Origin: Sporichthya brevicatena
GTDB lineage: Bacteria > Actinomycetota > Actinomycetes > Sporichthyales > Sporichthyaceae
Reading direction: 5' to 3'
NCBI RefSeq assembly: GCF_039525035.1
Contig: NZ_BAAAHE010000001.1
Span: forward strand, 9,255 to 73,254
DNA length: 64,000 nt
The position numbers were made by a program, and so were the translations under genes. This document shows, one piece after another, positions 26,652-35,782 of this stretch. Position 1 is the stretch's first letter. Every line of letters starts with the position of its first letter. The notes beneath the pieces are model-generated. The model made no database searches. It was not told where the DNA came from and was given only the letters and a program-made list of their open reading frames with translations.

Positions 26652-26686
26652 CGGACCCGCCGCCCCGAATCGGGACGGCGGGTCCG
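26652..26686 (-). terminator. Terminator hairpin after hppA
   Basis: CGGACCCGCCG (26652-26662) pairs with CGGCGGGTCCG (26676-26686), with an extended CCCCG/CGGG inner stem. It lies 20 bp past the hppA stop. Confidence 0.75.
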
Positions 26687-26705
26687 CGTTCTGCGTTTAC
26701 GCAGG

Positions 26706-29072
26706 TCAGCCAGCAACCCCGGCGGTGGACTTGCCGGAGGTGCTCTCGTCGCTGACGGCGATGCTCTTCCGCTTCGAGTTCACGACCGCGCCGATGATGA
26801 TCAGCGTGGCCAGACCCGCGATCGTGCCGCGGAGCATGTCGTTCTCGTCCTCGCCGACGGTCAGCTTGACCACGGCGGGGGCGATCAGCAGCGCGACCAG
26901 GTTCATGACCTTGATCAGCGGGTTGATGGCCGGGCCGGCGGTGTCCTTGAACGGGTCACCGACGGTGTCACCGATGACGGTGGCCGAGTGGGCCTCCGAA
27001 CCCTTGCCGCCGTGGTGGCCGTCCTCGACCAGCTTCTTGGCGTTGTCCCAGGCACCACCGGAGTTGGCCAGGAAGACCGCCATGAGGACACCGGCGCCGA
27101 TGGCACCGGCGAGGAAGCCGGCCAGCGGAGCCGTGCCGAGGCCGAAGCCGACGGCGATCGGCGCCATGACCGCGAGGATGCCCGGCGTGGCCAGCTCCCG
27201 CAGCGAGTCCCGCGTGCAGATGTCGACGACCTTGCCGTACTCCGGCTTGCCGGTGCCCTCCATGATCCCGGGGATCTCGCGGAACTGGCGCCGGACCTCG
27301 AACACGATGGCGCCGGCCGCACGGGCGACCGCGTTGATCGCCAGACCGGAGAAGAGGAACACCGCCGAGGCGCCGAGGATCAGGCCGACCAGGATGTTCG
27401 GGTTGATGATGTCGAACGTGGCCAGCGCCTGCTGCGTGCGCAGGCCCACCTCGGACGGGTCGACCCCGGTCTCGTCGACCGCCTTGACGACCTCGTTGTA
27501 GTACGACCCGAACAACGCGGTCGCGGCGAGGACGGCGGTCGCGATCGCGATGCCCTTGGTGATGGCCTTGGTCGTGTTGCCGACCGCGTCCAGGCTGGTG
27601 AGGACCTGAGCGCCCTCGCCGTGGACGTCGCCCGACATCTCGGCGACGCCCTGGGCGTTGTCCGAGACCGGACCGAAGGTGTCCATGGCGACGATGACGC
27701 CGACGGTGGTGAGCAGACCGGTACCGGCCAGCGCCACCGCGAACAGGGCCAGGATCAGGACACCCGAGCCGAGCATGTAGGCCGCGTAGACGGCGAGACC
27801 GATCAGGGCCGCGGAGTACACCGCGGACTCCAGACCGACCGAGATGCCGGCGAGGATGACGGTCGCCGGACCGGTCAGCGAGGTCTTGCCGATGTCCATG
27901 ACCGGACGGCGGTTGGTCTCGGTGAAGTAGCCCGTGAGCTGCTGGATCGCCGCCGCGAGCACGATGCCGATGAGGACCGCGACGACCGCGAACATCCGCG
28001 GGTCGCCGTCGACGATCGCCGCACCGGTGTCGTCGAGCAGCTGGCTCGACGCGGACAGGCCCTCGTACTCGTCGGGCAGGAAGACGAACGCGGCGATCGC
28101 GCACAGGATCGCCGAGGCGACGGCCGAGATGAAGAAGCCGCGGTTGATGGCGGCCATGCCGTTGCGGTCGTTCGGACGCGGGGACACCGCGAAGATGCCG
28201 ATGATCGCGGTGAGCACACCGATCATCGGGACGATCAGCGGGAAGACCAGACCGTCGTCACCGAAGGCGGCGACACCGAGGATCAGCGCCGCGACGAGCG
28301 TGACCGCGTAGGACTCGAAGAGGTCCGCCGCCATACCGGCGCAGTCACCGACGTTGTCACCGACGTTGTCGGCGATGGTGGCGGCGTTGCGCGGGTCGTC
28401 CTCGGGGATGCCCTGCTCGACCTTGCCGACGAGGTCGGCGCCGACGTCGGCAGCCTTGGTGAAGATGCCGCCACCGACACGCATGAACATCGCGAGCAGC
28501 GCCGCGCCGAAGCCGAAGCCCTCGAGGACCTTGGGGGCCTCGTCCTCGTAGATCAGCACGACCGTCGCGGCACCCAGCAGACCGAGGCCGACGGTGAACA
28601 TGCCGGCGACGCCACCGGTACGGAACGCGATCCGGGTCGCGGGGAGCTCACCGGACTTGCCGACCCGGGCGGCCGCGGCCACACGGACATTCGCACGGAC
28701 TGCGAGCCACATGCCCACGTAGCCGGTGATCGCGGAGAACACCGCGCCGACCACGAAGAAGATGGAACGCCCGATGCGTTCGTTCGTACTGTTCGCCGGC
28801 AGAGCGAACAGCACGAAGAACGCCAGGACGGCAAAGACGCCCAACGTCCGGAACTGACGGGTCAGATAAGCGGCGGCGCCTTCCTGCACGGCACCCGCGA
28901 TCTCCTGCATTCTCTCCGTGCCCTGATCGGCGCGCAGAACTTCCTTGACCAGGAAGCCCGCGACACCCAGAGCGAGCACGGCGACGAGCGCGACCACAAC
29001 GACGATGGTCAGGTTCCCGCCCGACAGGGAGACCGTCTCGCCGCTCTCGGCGGCGAGGTTGATCCCTGACAT
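26706..29072 (-). CDS. hppA: Membrane-bound proton-translocating pyrophosphatase
   Basis: A 788-residue, ~16-helix pyrophosphatase. Catalytic segments include GGGIFTKAADVGADLVGKVE, DNVGDNVGDCAGMAADLFE and the C-terminal VIGDTVGDPFKDTAGPA-type motif. The GNTTKA sequence carries lysine at the position that separates K+-independent (Lys) from K+-dependent (Ala) enzymes, so this is predicted K+-independent. It hydrolyses PPi and pumps protons outward across the membrane. ATG 29072 has GGAGG 8 bp upstream. It has a 235-bp leader region before the anti-sigma gene and its own terminator. Confidence 0.96.
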   Translation of the reverse strand: MSGINLAAESGETVSLSGGNLTIVVVVALVAVLALGVAGFLVKEVLRADQGTERMQEIAGAVQEGAAAYLTRQFRTLGVFAVLAFFVLFALPANSTNERIGRSIFFVVGAVFSAITGYVGMWLAVRANVRVAAAARVGKSGELPATRIAFRTGGVAGMFTVGLGLLGAATVVLIYEDEAPKVLEGFGFGAALLAMFMRVGGGIFTKAADVGADLVGKVEQGIPEDDPRNAATIADNVGDNVGDCAGMAADLFESYAVTLVAALILGVAAFGDDGLVFPLIVPMIGVLTAIIGIFAVSPRPNDRNGMAAINRGFFISAVASAILCAIAAFVFLPDEYEGLSASSQLLDDTGAAIVDGDPRMFAVVAVLIGIVLAAAIQQLTGYFTETNRRPVMDIGKTSLTGPATVILAGISVGLESAVYSAALIGLAVYAAYMLGSGVLILALFAVALAGTGLLTTVGVIVAMDTFGPVSDNAQGVAEMSGDVHGEGAQVLTSLDAVGNTTKAITKGIAIATAVLAATALFGSYYNEVVKAVDETGVDPSEVGLRTQQALATFDIINPNILVGLILGASAVFLFSGLAINAVARAAGAIVFEVRRQFREIPGIMEGTGKPEYGKVVDICTRDSLRELATPGILAVMAPIAVGFGLGTAPLAGFLAGAIGAGVLMAVFLANSGGAWDNAKKLVEDGHHGGKGSEAHSATVIGDTVGDPFKDTAGPAINPLIKVMNLVALLIAPAVVKLTVGEDENDMLRGTIAGLATLIIIGAVVNSKRKSIAVSDESTSGKSTAGVAG

Positions 29073-29307
29073 CAAGTCCTCCTAGATGTGGAGCAGCAAC
29101 GTTGCTGCCCCGGGACGGCGCCGGACCAGGCCGACACACACGAGGGGAGGCCGTCGGGACGCTCTACTAAACGGGGCGAGCGCGCCCGCGGCTATGGAGC
29201 GCTGCGGAGTCTACGCAAGCGGATCTGCGAAAAGTGACGCGGCCCACCGTCGTGGCCGGGGTTTGTGCAAAAGCGAAAACGCCCCGGCGCGGAAAAGGGC
29301 GGGCGAC

Positions 29308-29799
29308 TCAGAGCGAGGTCGCGGGCCAGGTCATCCGGACGACGGTGCCGTCCGAGCCGGGGACCACGGCGACGTCGTCGACGAGCCCGGCGATCAGCGC
29401 CAGACCGAGCGAGGTGTCCATGTCGGCCGGGTCGGCGTCGAGGAGGTCCGCCGGGGAGGTGATCTCCGGGAGCATCTCCGCCAGGGGAAGCCCGATCGGC
29501 ACGACGTCCGCGACCTCGACGCAGAAGCGCCCGTCCTCGGTGTGCAGCGTCATCGACACCGGCTCGTGCAGCCCGGAGCGGGCGTGCTGGCCGACGGCAC
29601 GGGAGCACGCCTCGCCCACGGCGAGGCGGACCTCGTCGAGCAGGTCGTCGTCGACCCCGGAGCGGCGCGCCACGGTCGCGGCGACCAGGCGCGCGGTACG
29701 CACGTGCGCCGGCAGCGCACTGAACCGCAGATGCACGGTGGGCACGGCGTTGCCCCCGGTCTCGGACGTCGGAAGTGGTGGGATCCCCGGCCCGGTCAC
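29308..29799 (-). CDS. RsbW-like ATP-binding anti-sigma factor
   Basis: A 163-residue GHKL-type kinase of the anti-sigma/serine-kinase family: [20 protein letters not shown], the N-box [15 protein letters not shown] (conserved E and C/N region) and G1-like [17 protein letters not shown]. It overlaps bldG by 4 bp (GTGA). In Streptomyces the gene after bldG encodes an anti-sigma factor of the same type that is titrated by BldG, so a sigma-B-like stress or developmental switch is expected. The start could instead be the internal GTG before PTVHLRFS, about 20 codons in. Confidence 0.9.
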   Translation of the reverse strand: MTGPGIPPLPTSETGGNAVPTVHLRFSALPAHVRTARLVAATVARRSGVDDDLLDEVRLAVGEACSRAVGQHARSGLHEPVSMTLHTEDGRFCVEVADVVPIGLPLAEMLPEITSPADLLDADPADMDTSLGLALIAGLVDDVAVVPGSDGTVVRMTWPATSL

Positions 29800-30137
29800 C
29801 CGGTGGCGGTGAGTGCCTCGGACACCGTGTCGTGGATGGGGAAGACCTTAGTCAGTCCGGTGATCCGGAAGATCTTGAGGATCCGCTCCTGGGTGCAGAC
29901 CAGGCGCAGCGAGCCGTCGTGGGCCCGCACCCGCTTCAGACCGCCGACCAGGACGCCGAGCCCGGTGGAGTCGAGGAACTCGACGCCCTCCATGTCGACG
30001 ATCAGGTGGTAGCGACCGGCGTTGACCAGGTCGACGAGCTGCTCCCGCAGCTTCGGGGCGGTGTACACGTCGATCTCGCCGCCGACGGCGACGACAGTGC
30101 GGTCACCCTCGTCGCGGGTGGTGAGGGACAGGTCCAC
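29796..30137 (-). CDS. bldG: Anti-anti-sigma factor BldG
   Basis: A 113-residue STAS-domain protein, exactly the length of Streptomyces BldG, with the near-invariant [36 protein letters not shown] (phosphorylatable Ser in DSTGLG) and [23 protein letters not shown] 30137 has AGGAGG 4 bp upstream, so the longer frame from 30173 is rejected. BldG binds and neutralises partner anti-sigma factors and is needed for aerial growth and antibiotic production in Streptomyces. It is translationally coupled to such a partner here and divergent from the helicase. Confidence 0.95.
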   Translation of the reverse strand: MDLSLTTRDEGDRTVVAVGGEIDVYTAPKLREQLVDLVNAGRYHLIVDMEGVEFLDSTGLGVLVGGLKRVRAHDGSLRLVCTQERILKIFRITGLTKVFPIHDTVSEALTATG

Positions 30138-30226
30138 GAGTCCTCCTGCAGCTGCCGGGGGCGACCCGGTCATTCAACCATTGCGGCCATCCCCTACCCG
30201 TCGGATCCGTTTGCGACACTGCCCCC

Positions 30227-32638
30227 GTGGCCCTCGACGTGACGGACTCCGCCGGCCGGGCGGACCAACTCCTCGCCGGGCTGCTCCTCGCCCCGGGGCG
30301 GCGGGAGCGGATCACGCACGTCCACCGCGCCCCGGCCCGGACGGCCCGGCCCGCGGACTGGCCCGCCTGGACGCCACCGGTCCTCGTCGAGCGGTGGGGC
30401 GCCTGCGGCATCGACCGGCCCTGGGCCCACCAGGTGGCGGCGGCCGAGCACGCCCACGCCGGGCGGTCGGTGGTCCTGGCCACCGGGACGGCCTCCGGGA
30501 AGTCGCTGGCCTATCTCCTCCCGGCGCTGACCGCGGTGCTCGACGCCGCCGACGGGCCGGCCACCGCCTGCCCCGGCGTCCTCTACCTCTCGCCGACCAA
30601 GGCGCTCGCCGCCGACCAGCTGGCGGGCCTGACCCGGCTGCAGCTCGGCCCGGAACTGCGTCCGGCCTGCTTCGACGGTGACACCCCGTACGCGGAGCGC
30701 GACTGGATCCGCAGCCACGCGAACTACCTGCTGACGAACCCCGACATGCTCCACCGGACCCTGCTGCCCGGGCACGCCCGCTGGGCGCGGTTCCTCAAGA
30801 ACCTGTCGGTCGTGGTCGTCGACGAGTGCCACACCTACCGCGGGGTGTTCGGCTCCCACGTCGCCCAGGTCCTGCGCCGACTGCGCCGGGTCTGCGCCCG
30901 TTACGGCTCCTCACCGGTGTTCGTCCTGACGTCGGCGACGGTGTCGGACCCGGCGGTGTCGGCCGAGCGGCTGACCGGGCTGCCCGTCGTCGAGGTCACC
31001 GACGACGCCTCCCCGCGCGGCGAGGCGGCCTTCGTGCTGTGGGAGCCCCCGCTGACCGACCACCAGGGCGAAGGCAGCGCGCCGGTGCGGCGGACCGCGA
31101 TCGCCGAGACCGCCGACCTGCTCACCGACCTCGTGCTGAACGACGCCCAGACGGTGGCGTTCGTGCGGTCCCGGCGCGGCGCCGAGGTGGTCGCACTCCT
31201 CACCCGCGACGCCCTGGCCGAGGTCGACCCGGCCCTGGCCGGGCAGGTCGCCTCCTACCGCGGCGGCTACCTGCCGGAGGAACGGCGGGCCCTGGAGCAC
31301 CGGCTGCGGGCCGGGCTCCTGCGCGGCCTCGCCGCGACCAACGCGCTCGAGCTCGGCATCGACGTCGCCGGTCTGGACGCGGTCGTGCTCGCGGGCTATC
31401 CCGGCACCCGGGCCTCGATGTGGCAGCAGGCCGGGCGCGCCGGCCGGGCCGGGCAGGGCGCCCTCGCCGTGCTCGTCGCCCGCGACGACCCGCTGGACAC
31501 CTACCTCGTCCACCACCCGGACGCGCTCTTCGGCCGTCCGGTCGAGGCGACCGTGCTCGACCCGGACAACCCTTACGTGCTCGCGCCGCACCTGTGCGCC
31601 GCCGCCTCGGAGTCGCCGTTGACCGAGCGCGACCTCGACCTGTTCGGCCCCACCGCCGAGCTCCTGCTGCCGACGCTCGAGCAGCGCGGCCTGCTGCGGC
31701 GGCGCCCGACCGGCTGGTTCTGGACCCGGCGCGACCCGGCGTCCGCGCTCGCCGACATCCGCGGCACCGGTGGCGCGCAGATCCGGGTGTGCGAGGTCGA
31801 CACCGGCCGCCTGCTCGGCACCGTCGACGGCGCCGCGTCCCACACCCAGGCGCACACCGGCGCGGTGTACCTGCACCAGGGCCGGCAGTACCTGGTGCGC
31901 TCCCTGGACCTGGCCGAGTGCGTCGCGCTCGTCGAGCCGGCCGAGCCCGACTACTCGACCTCCGCGCGCGAGGTCACCGACATCGCGATCGTCGACACCG
32001 TCCACCGCCGCCCGTGGGGCGAGCAGGTCGAGGTCTGTTTCGGCACGGTCGAGGTGACCAACCAGGTGGTCTCGTACCTGCGCAAACGCCTGGTCACCGG
32101 CGAGGTGCTCGACGAGACCCCGCTCGACCTGCCGCCACGGCACCTGCGGACCCGCGCGGTCTGGTGGACCGTGACCCCGGACGCCGTCGCCGAGGCCGAG
32201 GTCGAGATCGCCGACCTGCCCGGCGCCGCCCACGCCGCCGAGCACGCCTCGATCGGCCTGATGCCGCTGTTCGCCACCTGCGACCGCTGGGACATCGGCG
32301 GCGTCTCCACCGCGCTGCACCCGGACACGATGCTGCCGACGGTCTTCGTCTACGACGGCCACCCGGGCGGCGCCGGCTTCGCGGAGCGGGGCTTCGCCGC
32401 CGCGGAGCAGTGGCTGCGCGCGACCCGCGACGCCATCGCCTCCTGCGAGTGCGCCACGGGCTGCCCGTCGTGCGTGCAGTCGCCCAAGTGCGGCAACGGC
32501 AACAACCCCCTGGACAAGGCAGGTGCGGTCCGGCTCCTCGACCGGGTCCTCGCCGAGGCCGACGACATCGAGACCGACGACATCGAGACCGCCGGCACCG
32601 ACACCGCCGAGTCCGTCGAGTTCGCCGCCGCGGGCTGA
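30227..32638 (+). CDS. DEAD/DEAH-box helicase with DUF1998 cysteine cluster (MrfA-like)
   Basis: An 803-residue superfamily 2 helicase: Walker A ATGTASGKSLAYLLP, motif II VVVDECHTYRG, motif III LTSATVSDP, and motifs V/VI TNALELGIDVAGLDAVV and QQAGRAGRAG. The C-terminal region carries the four-cysteine set CECATGCPSCVQSPKCGNG. This is the organisation of MrfA, a 3'-5' DNA helicase for mitomycin-type damage repair in Bacillus, and of M. tuberculosis Rv3649. The C-terminus has a repeated acidic DDIETDDIETA stretch. Start GTG 30227. The gene is divergent from bldG and converges on the Tad operon with no gap. Confidence 0.93.
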   Translation: MALDVTDSAGRADQLLAGLLLAPGRRERITHVHRAPARTARPADWPAWTPPVLVERWGACGIDRPWAHQVAAAEHAHAGRSVVLATGTASGKSLAYLLPALTAVLDAADGPATACPGVLYLSPTKALAADQLAGLTRLQLGPELRPACFDGDTPYAERDWIRSHANYLLTNPDMLHRTLLPGHARWARFLKNLSVVVVDECHTYRGVFGSHVAQVLRRLRRVCARYGSSPVFVLTSATVSDPAVSAERLTGLPVVEVTDDASPRGEAAFVLWEPPLTDHQGEGSAPVRRTAIAETADLLTDLVLNDAQTVAFVRSRRGAEVVALLTRDALAEVDPALAGQVASYRGGYLPEERRALEHRLRAGLLRGLAATNALELGIDVAGLDAVVLAGYPGTRASMWQQAGRAGRAGQGALAVLVARDDPLDTYLVHHPDALFGRPVEATVLDPDNPYVLAPHLCAAASESPLTERDLDLFGPTAELLLPTLEQRGLLRRRPTGWFWTRRDPASALADIRGTGGAQIRVCEVDTGRLLGTVDGAASHTQAHTGAVYLHQGRQYLVRSLDLAECVALVEPAEPDYSTSAREVTDIAIVDTVHRRPWGEQVEVCFGTVEVTNQVVSYLRKRLVTGEVLDETPLDLPPRHLRTRAVWWTVTPDAVAEAEVEIADLPGAAHAAEHASIGLMPLFATCDRWDIGGVSTALHPDTMLPTVFVYDGHPGGAGFAERGFAAAEQWLRATRDAIASCECATGCPSCVQSPKCGNGNNPLDKAGAVRLLDRVLAEADDIETDDIETAGTDTAESVEFAAAG

Positions 32639-32950
32639 CGGGCCCGCCCGGGCGGCGGCGCGCACGACGGTCGCCCGCCCCCAGGCCACGACCCGGCGCA
32701 CCACCTCGACCCGGACCTCGCCGCCCGCGGGGACGCACGCCCGCAGATCCGCCCCGTTCGCCGCCGCGACCCGGGCGGCGGCCGGGCACCCGTCGGTGAC
32801 GGCCGCCAGCGCGGCCAGATCCGCAGCGGCGGCGACTTCGTGACGGACCGTCAGAGCTCGGGTCACGGTGACCCCGGCCAATCCGGCGAACGCCACCACG
32901 GCGACCGCCGCGAGGACGAGCAGCGAGCCCGCACCGCGGTCGGACCTCAT
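32639..32950 (-). CDS. TadE-like pseudopilin (Rv3654c type), 3' end uncertain
   Basis: A short Rv3654c-like protein starting MRSDRGAGSLLVLAAVAVVA, with one N-terminal membrane helix and the helicase/secretion-neighbourhood signature LTVRHEVAAAADLAALAAVT. In relatives the protein ends soon after a xARAGP motif, seen here at about residue 100. No stop codon occurs there: the frame continues through the antisense strand of the helicase gene as far as 30911. Coordinates given stop at the helicase boundary. Either the last codons are truly extended or an indel has removed the stop. ATG 32950 overlaps the preceding TadE-like gene (ATGA). It is the last gene of the pilus operon. Confidence 0.65.
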
Positions 32951-33312
32951 CGCTCGACCTGCGCCACCGCGGACCCCCGCACGGTCAGGGCCGGGAGCGG
33001 GACCGGCCCGGGCCCGGCGGCGCGAGCCCGCACCGTGACCGTGACCAGGTCCCCCGCCCGTTCGAGGCTCACCGCGGCGCCGTCCGGTCCGGTCCGCGCG
33101 ATCAGAGCGCGGACCGCCGCCTCGCTGTCGCCGCGGGCGGCGGCCCGCGCCCCCGCCCGGGCCGCGTCGGTGCAGTCCATCGCGAGCCCGGCCGCACCGA
33201 CGGCCCACAGCGCGAGCCCGAGCACGGCCGTCAGCGCGGGCACCGCGAGTGCGACCTCGGCGGTCACTGCGCCGCGGTCGCCGCTCCGATCGACCCCCGA
33301 CCGCCGGGCCAT
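32947..33312 (-). CDS. TadE-family pilus assembly protein (Rv3655c type)
   Basis: A 121-residue minor pseudopilin. GDRGAVTAEVALAVPALTAVL is the typical TadE N-terminal segment, with a glutamate in the helix. The rest is an extracellular domain with one cysteine. It overlaps the following gene by 4 bp. TadE-like proteins act in assembly of Flp pili. The last four genes of the operon have this role and match Rv3654c-Rv3656c in order. Confidence 0.87.
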   Translation of the reverse strand: MARRSGVDRSGDRGAVTAEVALAVPALTAVLGLALWAVGAAGLAMDCTDAARAGARAAARGDSEAAVRALIARTGPDGAAVSLERAGDLVTVTVRARAAGPGPVPLPALTVRGSAVAQVER

Positions 33313-33313
33313 C

Positions 33314-33496
33314 TCAGAACGACCCGGACAGCGCCTGCGTCACGAGCTCACTCATCCGCGACGCGACGGCGTCGGACGTCAGGACCTTCATCAGCACCAT
33401 CGCGAACGCGGCCGCGGCCAACGTCCCGATCGCGTACTCCACCGTGCTCATGCCGGCGTCGTCCTCCGGCACCCATCGCGGCCTGCGCAGCTTCAT
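33314..33496 (-). CDS. DUF4244 Flp-type pilin
   Basis: A 60-residue protein: basic leader (MKLRRPRWVPEDDAG), then MSTVEYAIGTLAAAAFAMVL, the hydrophobic core of a Flp pilin with the conserved Glu-Tyr pair, and a short tail. This is the DUF4244 group (Rv3656c type). GGGGAAGGGG precedes ATG 33496. It is the likely major pilin of the Tad system and is probably cleaved by a prepilin peptidase not encoded here. Confidence 0.88.
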   Translation of the reverse strand: MKLRRPRWVPEDDAGMSTVEYAIGTLAAAAFAMVLMKVLTSDAVASRMSELVTQALSGSF

Positions 33497-33534
33497 GGAA
33501 ACCCCTTCCCCTGGATCGGTTCTCTGACGATTCA

Positions 33535-34002
33535 TCAGTTCGAGAGCAGCCCGCCGCCGAGGTCGAGCACCACCGGGACGACCCCGAGGCACAGGAAGGC
33601 GGGCAGGAAGCACAGGCCGAGCGGCAGGGCGGCGAGCACGCCCACCCGTGCGAGGGCCGCCTCCGCGGCGAGCCGCCGCGCGACCCGGTGCCGCGCGGCC
33701 TCCGCGCTCACCGCCGCGGCGGCCGCGGTGCCGGACTCCGCCGTCCGGGCCAGGGCCCGCCCCAGCCCCGCCAGCTCGGGGCGAACCCCGAGCCCGCGCC
33801 AGGCCCGCGCCGGGTCGGCGCCCGCCTCGATCTGGTCGGCGGCCTCCCCCAGCGCGGCCGCGACCGGCCCCGGCCGGGCCCGGGCCGCCGCCCGGGCGGC
33901 CGCATCCGGTGAACACCCGGCCGCCAGGCACGCGGCGAGCAGGTCGGCCAGCGCCGCCGCCTCGGCGAGGTCCCGCGCGCCACGGCTCCCGCCCCGTGTC
34001 AC
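33535..34002 (-). CDS. TadC-like type II/IV secretion membrane protein
   Basis: A 155-residue GspF-like protein: ARDLAEAAALADLLAACLAAG, the central SGTAAAAAVSAEAARHRVARR, and two C-terminal helices (VGVLAALPLGLCFLPAFL). It is shorter than TadC of proteobacteria but close to the actinobacterial Rv3657c type. Start GTG 34002 overlaps the tadB-like stop (GTGA). With the TadB-like protein it forms the membrane platform on which the TadA ATPase acts. Confidence 0.85.
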   Translation of the reverse strand: MTRGGSRGARDLAEAAALADLLAACLAAGCSPDAAARAAARARPGPVAAALGEAADQIEAGADPARAWRGLGVRPELAGLGRALARTAESGTAAAAAVSAEAARHRVARRLAAEAALARVGVLAALPLGLCFLPAFLCLGVVPVVLDLGGGLLSN

Positions 34003-34757
34003 AGCGTCTCCTCGACCCGGCGGGCGAGCCGGTACAGCCACACCACTCCAGCGGCGTCGAGACCGACACCGAGCGTGAGCAGCGCGACCCCGGACGGCGT
34101 AGCCAGCAGAACCCGCCACGGGTGCGCTCCGGCGAGGGCGGCCAGCGCCATCCCCACCAGCGGCAACGCCGCGAGCAGCCAGCCCGTCGTGCGGACGCCG
34201 GCGAGCTGCGCCCGGACCCGCGCCTGGTGGACGACCCGTTCCCCGGCGGTTGCCGCGACCTGATCCAGCGCGCCACCGAGACCGGCACCGGTCCGCTCGG
34301 CCACCTCCCAGCACGCCGCGACGTCCCGGAGGCTGTCGGCGCCGGGCTGCTCGGCCGCGCGGATCAGGGCGGCTCCGACGTCGCCGTCGCCGCCGGCGGC
34401 GGCCCGCACCTCGGCCGCCCAGGTCCCCGTCCCGCCGTCCGCCTCGCCGGGCGGCAGCTCGGCCAGCGCGGCCACCACCGCCGCCCGCGGGGGCCGGCCG
34501 GCGCGGATCTCGGACCCGAGGGCCCCGGCGAACTCGACCACCGCGGTCCGGCGGAGCGCGAGAACACGCCGCGGCACAAGATCACTCGGACGGGCGAACC
34601 ACCCCCGCCCGGCCGACCTCGAGGCCCGACGCGCCGTGGACCCGCGGTTCGTCCCCCCGGCCGAACTCCCGACGCGCCCGAGGCGGCGCAGCCCCGGCCC
34701 GCCGGGCCAGGCCAGGCCGACGGCGCACGCCGCGGCGAGGGCGGCCAGGACCGTCAC
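33999..34757 (-). CDS. TadB-like pilus assembly membrane protein
   Basis: A 252-residue T2SF-family protein: N-terminal helix (VLAALAAACAVGLAW), the cytoplasmic domain with FAGALGSEIRAGRPPRAAV and WEVAERTGAGLGGALDQVA, and C-terminal helices (GWLLAALPLVGMALAALAGA). It corresponds to Rv3658c. GTG start overlaps the tadA stop by 4 bp. Confidence 0.87.
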   Translation of the reverse strand: MTVLAALAAACAVGLAWPGGPGLRRLGRVGSSAGGTNRGSTARRASRSAGRGWFARPSDLVPRRVLALRRTAVVEFAGALGSEIRAGRPPRAAVVAALAELPPGEADGGTGTWAAEVRAAAGGDGDVGAALIRAAEQPGADSLRDVAACWEVAERTGAGLGGALDQVAATAGERVVHQARVRAQLAGVRTTGWLLAALPLVGMALAALAGAHPWRVLLATPSGVALLTLGVGLDAAGVVWLYRLARRVEETL

Positions 34758-35782
34758 CGGGGTTCCGGTACCGCGATCGAGCGGGCCTCCAGCAGCGCGC
34801 CGAGCTGGGGATAAGCCGGGCCGACGACGACCTCGCCCCCACGCCGCCCGCGCCGGAACCCGACCGCCGGGACCAGGCGGACGAGCCCGTCCGGCGCCCG
34901 CCGCGGGACGGCGATGCCGGTGACCCGGCGGCCGGCGTCCTCCCGTTCGAGGTGCACGACCGCGTCGATGCCCGCGGCCAGTTGGGCGTGCAGGGCGTCC
35001 CGGCCCATCCCGGCCGCGGCGGCGAGCGCCTCGAGCCGGGCCGGCACGGCGGCGGCCTCGTTCGCGTGCACGGTGCCCCCACCGCCGCGGTGGCCCGTGT
35101 TCAGCGCGGCCAGCAGGTCGATGACCTCCCCACCGCGCACCTCCCCGACGACCAACCGGTCCGGCCGCATCCGCAGCGCCTGCCGGACGAGCTCACGCAG
35201 GCCGATCGCCCCCGCGCCCTCGACGTTCGGCGGGCGCGCCTCCAGCCGCACGACGTGGGCGTGGTCGGGGTCGAGTTCCCGGGTGTCCTCGACCAGGACG
35301 ATGCGCTCCTCCGGCGCGACGAGCCCGAGCAACGTCGCGAGCAGCGTGGTCTTCCCGGTCCCGGCGCCGCCCGAGACCAGGATCGCGAGCCGGGCCCCGA
35401 CCAGCGCCCGGAGCCAGGGCATCCCGTCGGCCGGGATCGTCCCCGCGGCCACCAGGTCCGCCGGCGTGAACCGGCTGCGCCGAGGCACCCGCAGCGACAG
35501 CGCGGTGCCCCGCACCGCGACCGGCGCGAGCACCGCGTGCAGCCGCGTCCCGTCGGGCAGGACGGCGTCCGCGAACGGGCAGCTGTCGTCGAGCCGGCGC
35601 CCGGCCGCCGCCACGAGGCGCTGGGCGAGGCGACGCAGCGCCGCCTCGTCCCCGAGATCGACGGCGACGCGCACCAGCCCGGCACCGCGGTCGACCCAGA
35701 CCTCCTGCGGTCCGTTGACGAGGACGTCGGTGACGCCGGGCTCGGCGAGCAACGGCTCCAGCGCCCCGGCCGGCGCGCTCAC
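34754..35782 (-). CDS. tadA: TadA/CpaF-type secretion ATPase
   Basis: A 342-residue hexameric ATPase for pilus assembly: Walker A SGGAGTGKTTLL at about residues 137-148, Asp box VLVEDTRELDP, Walker B region DRLVVGEVRGGEVIDLLAALNTGH and the His-box GTVHANEA. It lacks the long N-terminal domain of some TadAs, as in Rv3659c. The start GTG overlaps the tadZ-like stop. The operon order tadZ-tadA-tadB-tadC-flp-tadE-tadE-like matches M. tuberculosis. Confidence 0.93.
   Translation of the reverse strand: MSAPAGALEPLLAEPGVTDVLVNGPQEVWVDRGAGLVRVAVDLGDEAALRRLAQRLVAAAGRRLDDSCPFADAVLPDGTRLHAVLAPVAVRGTALSLRVPRRSRFTPADLVAAGTIPADGMPWLRALVGARLAILVSGGAGTGKTTLLATLLGLVAPEERIVLVEDTRELDPDHAHVVRLEARPPNVEGAGAIGLRELVRQALRMRPDRLVVGEVRGGEVIDLLAALNTGHRGGGGTVHANEAAAVPARLEALAAAAGMGRDALHAQLAAGIDAVVHLEREDAGRRVTGIAVPRRAPDGLVRLVPAVGFRRGRRGGEVVVGPAYPQLGALLEARSIAVPEPR

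Noticed and set aside
21760-27501. Very long open frames on the plus strand (975 and 889 codons)
   Set aside because: They are antisense shadows of MFS-tmk and topA, with compositionally biased products.
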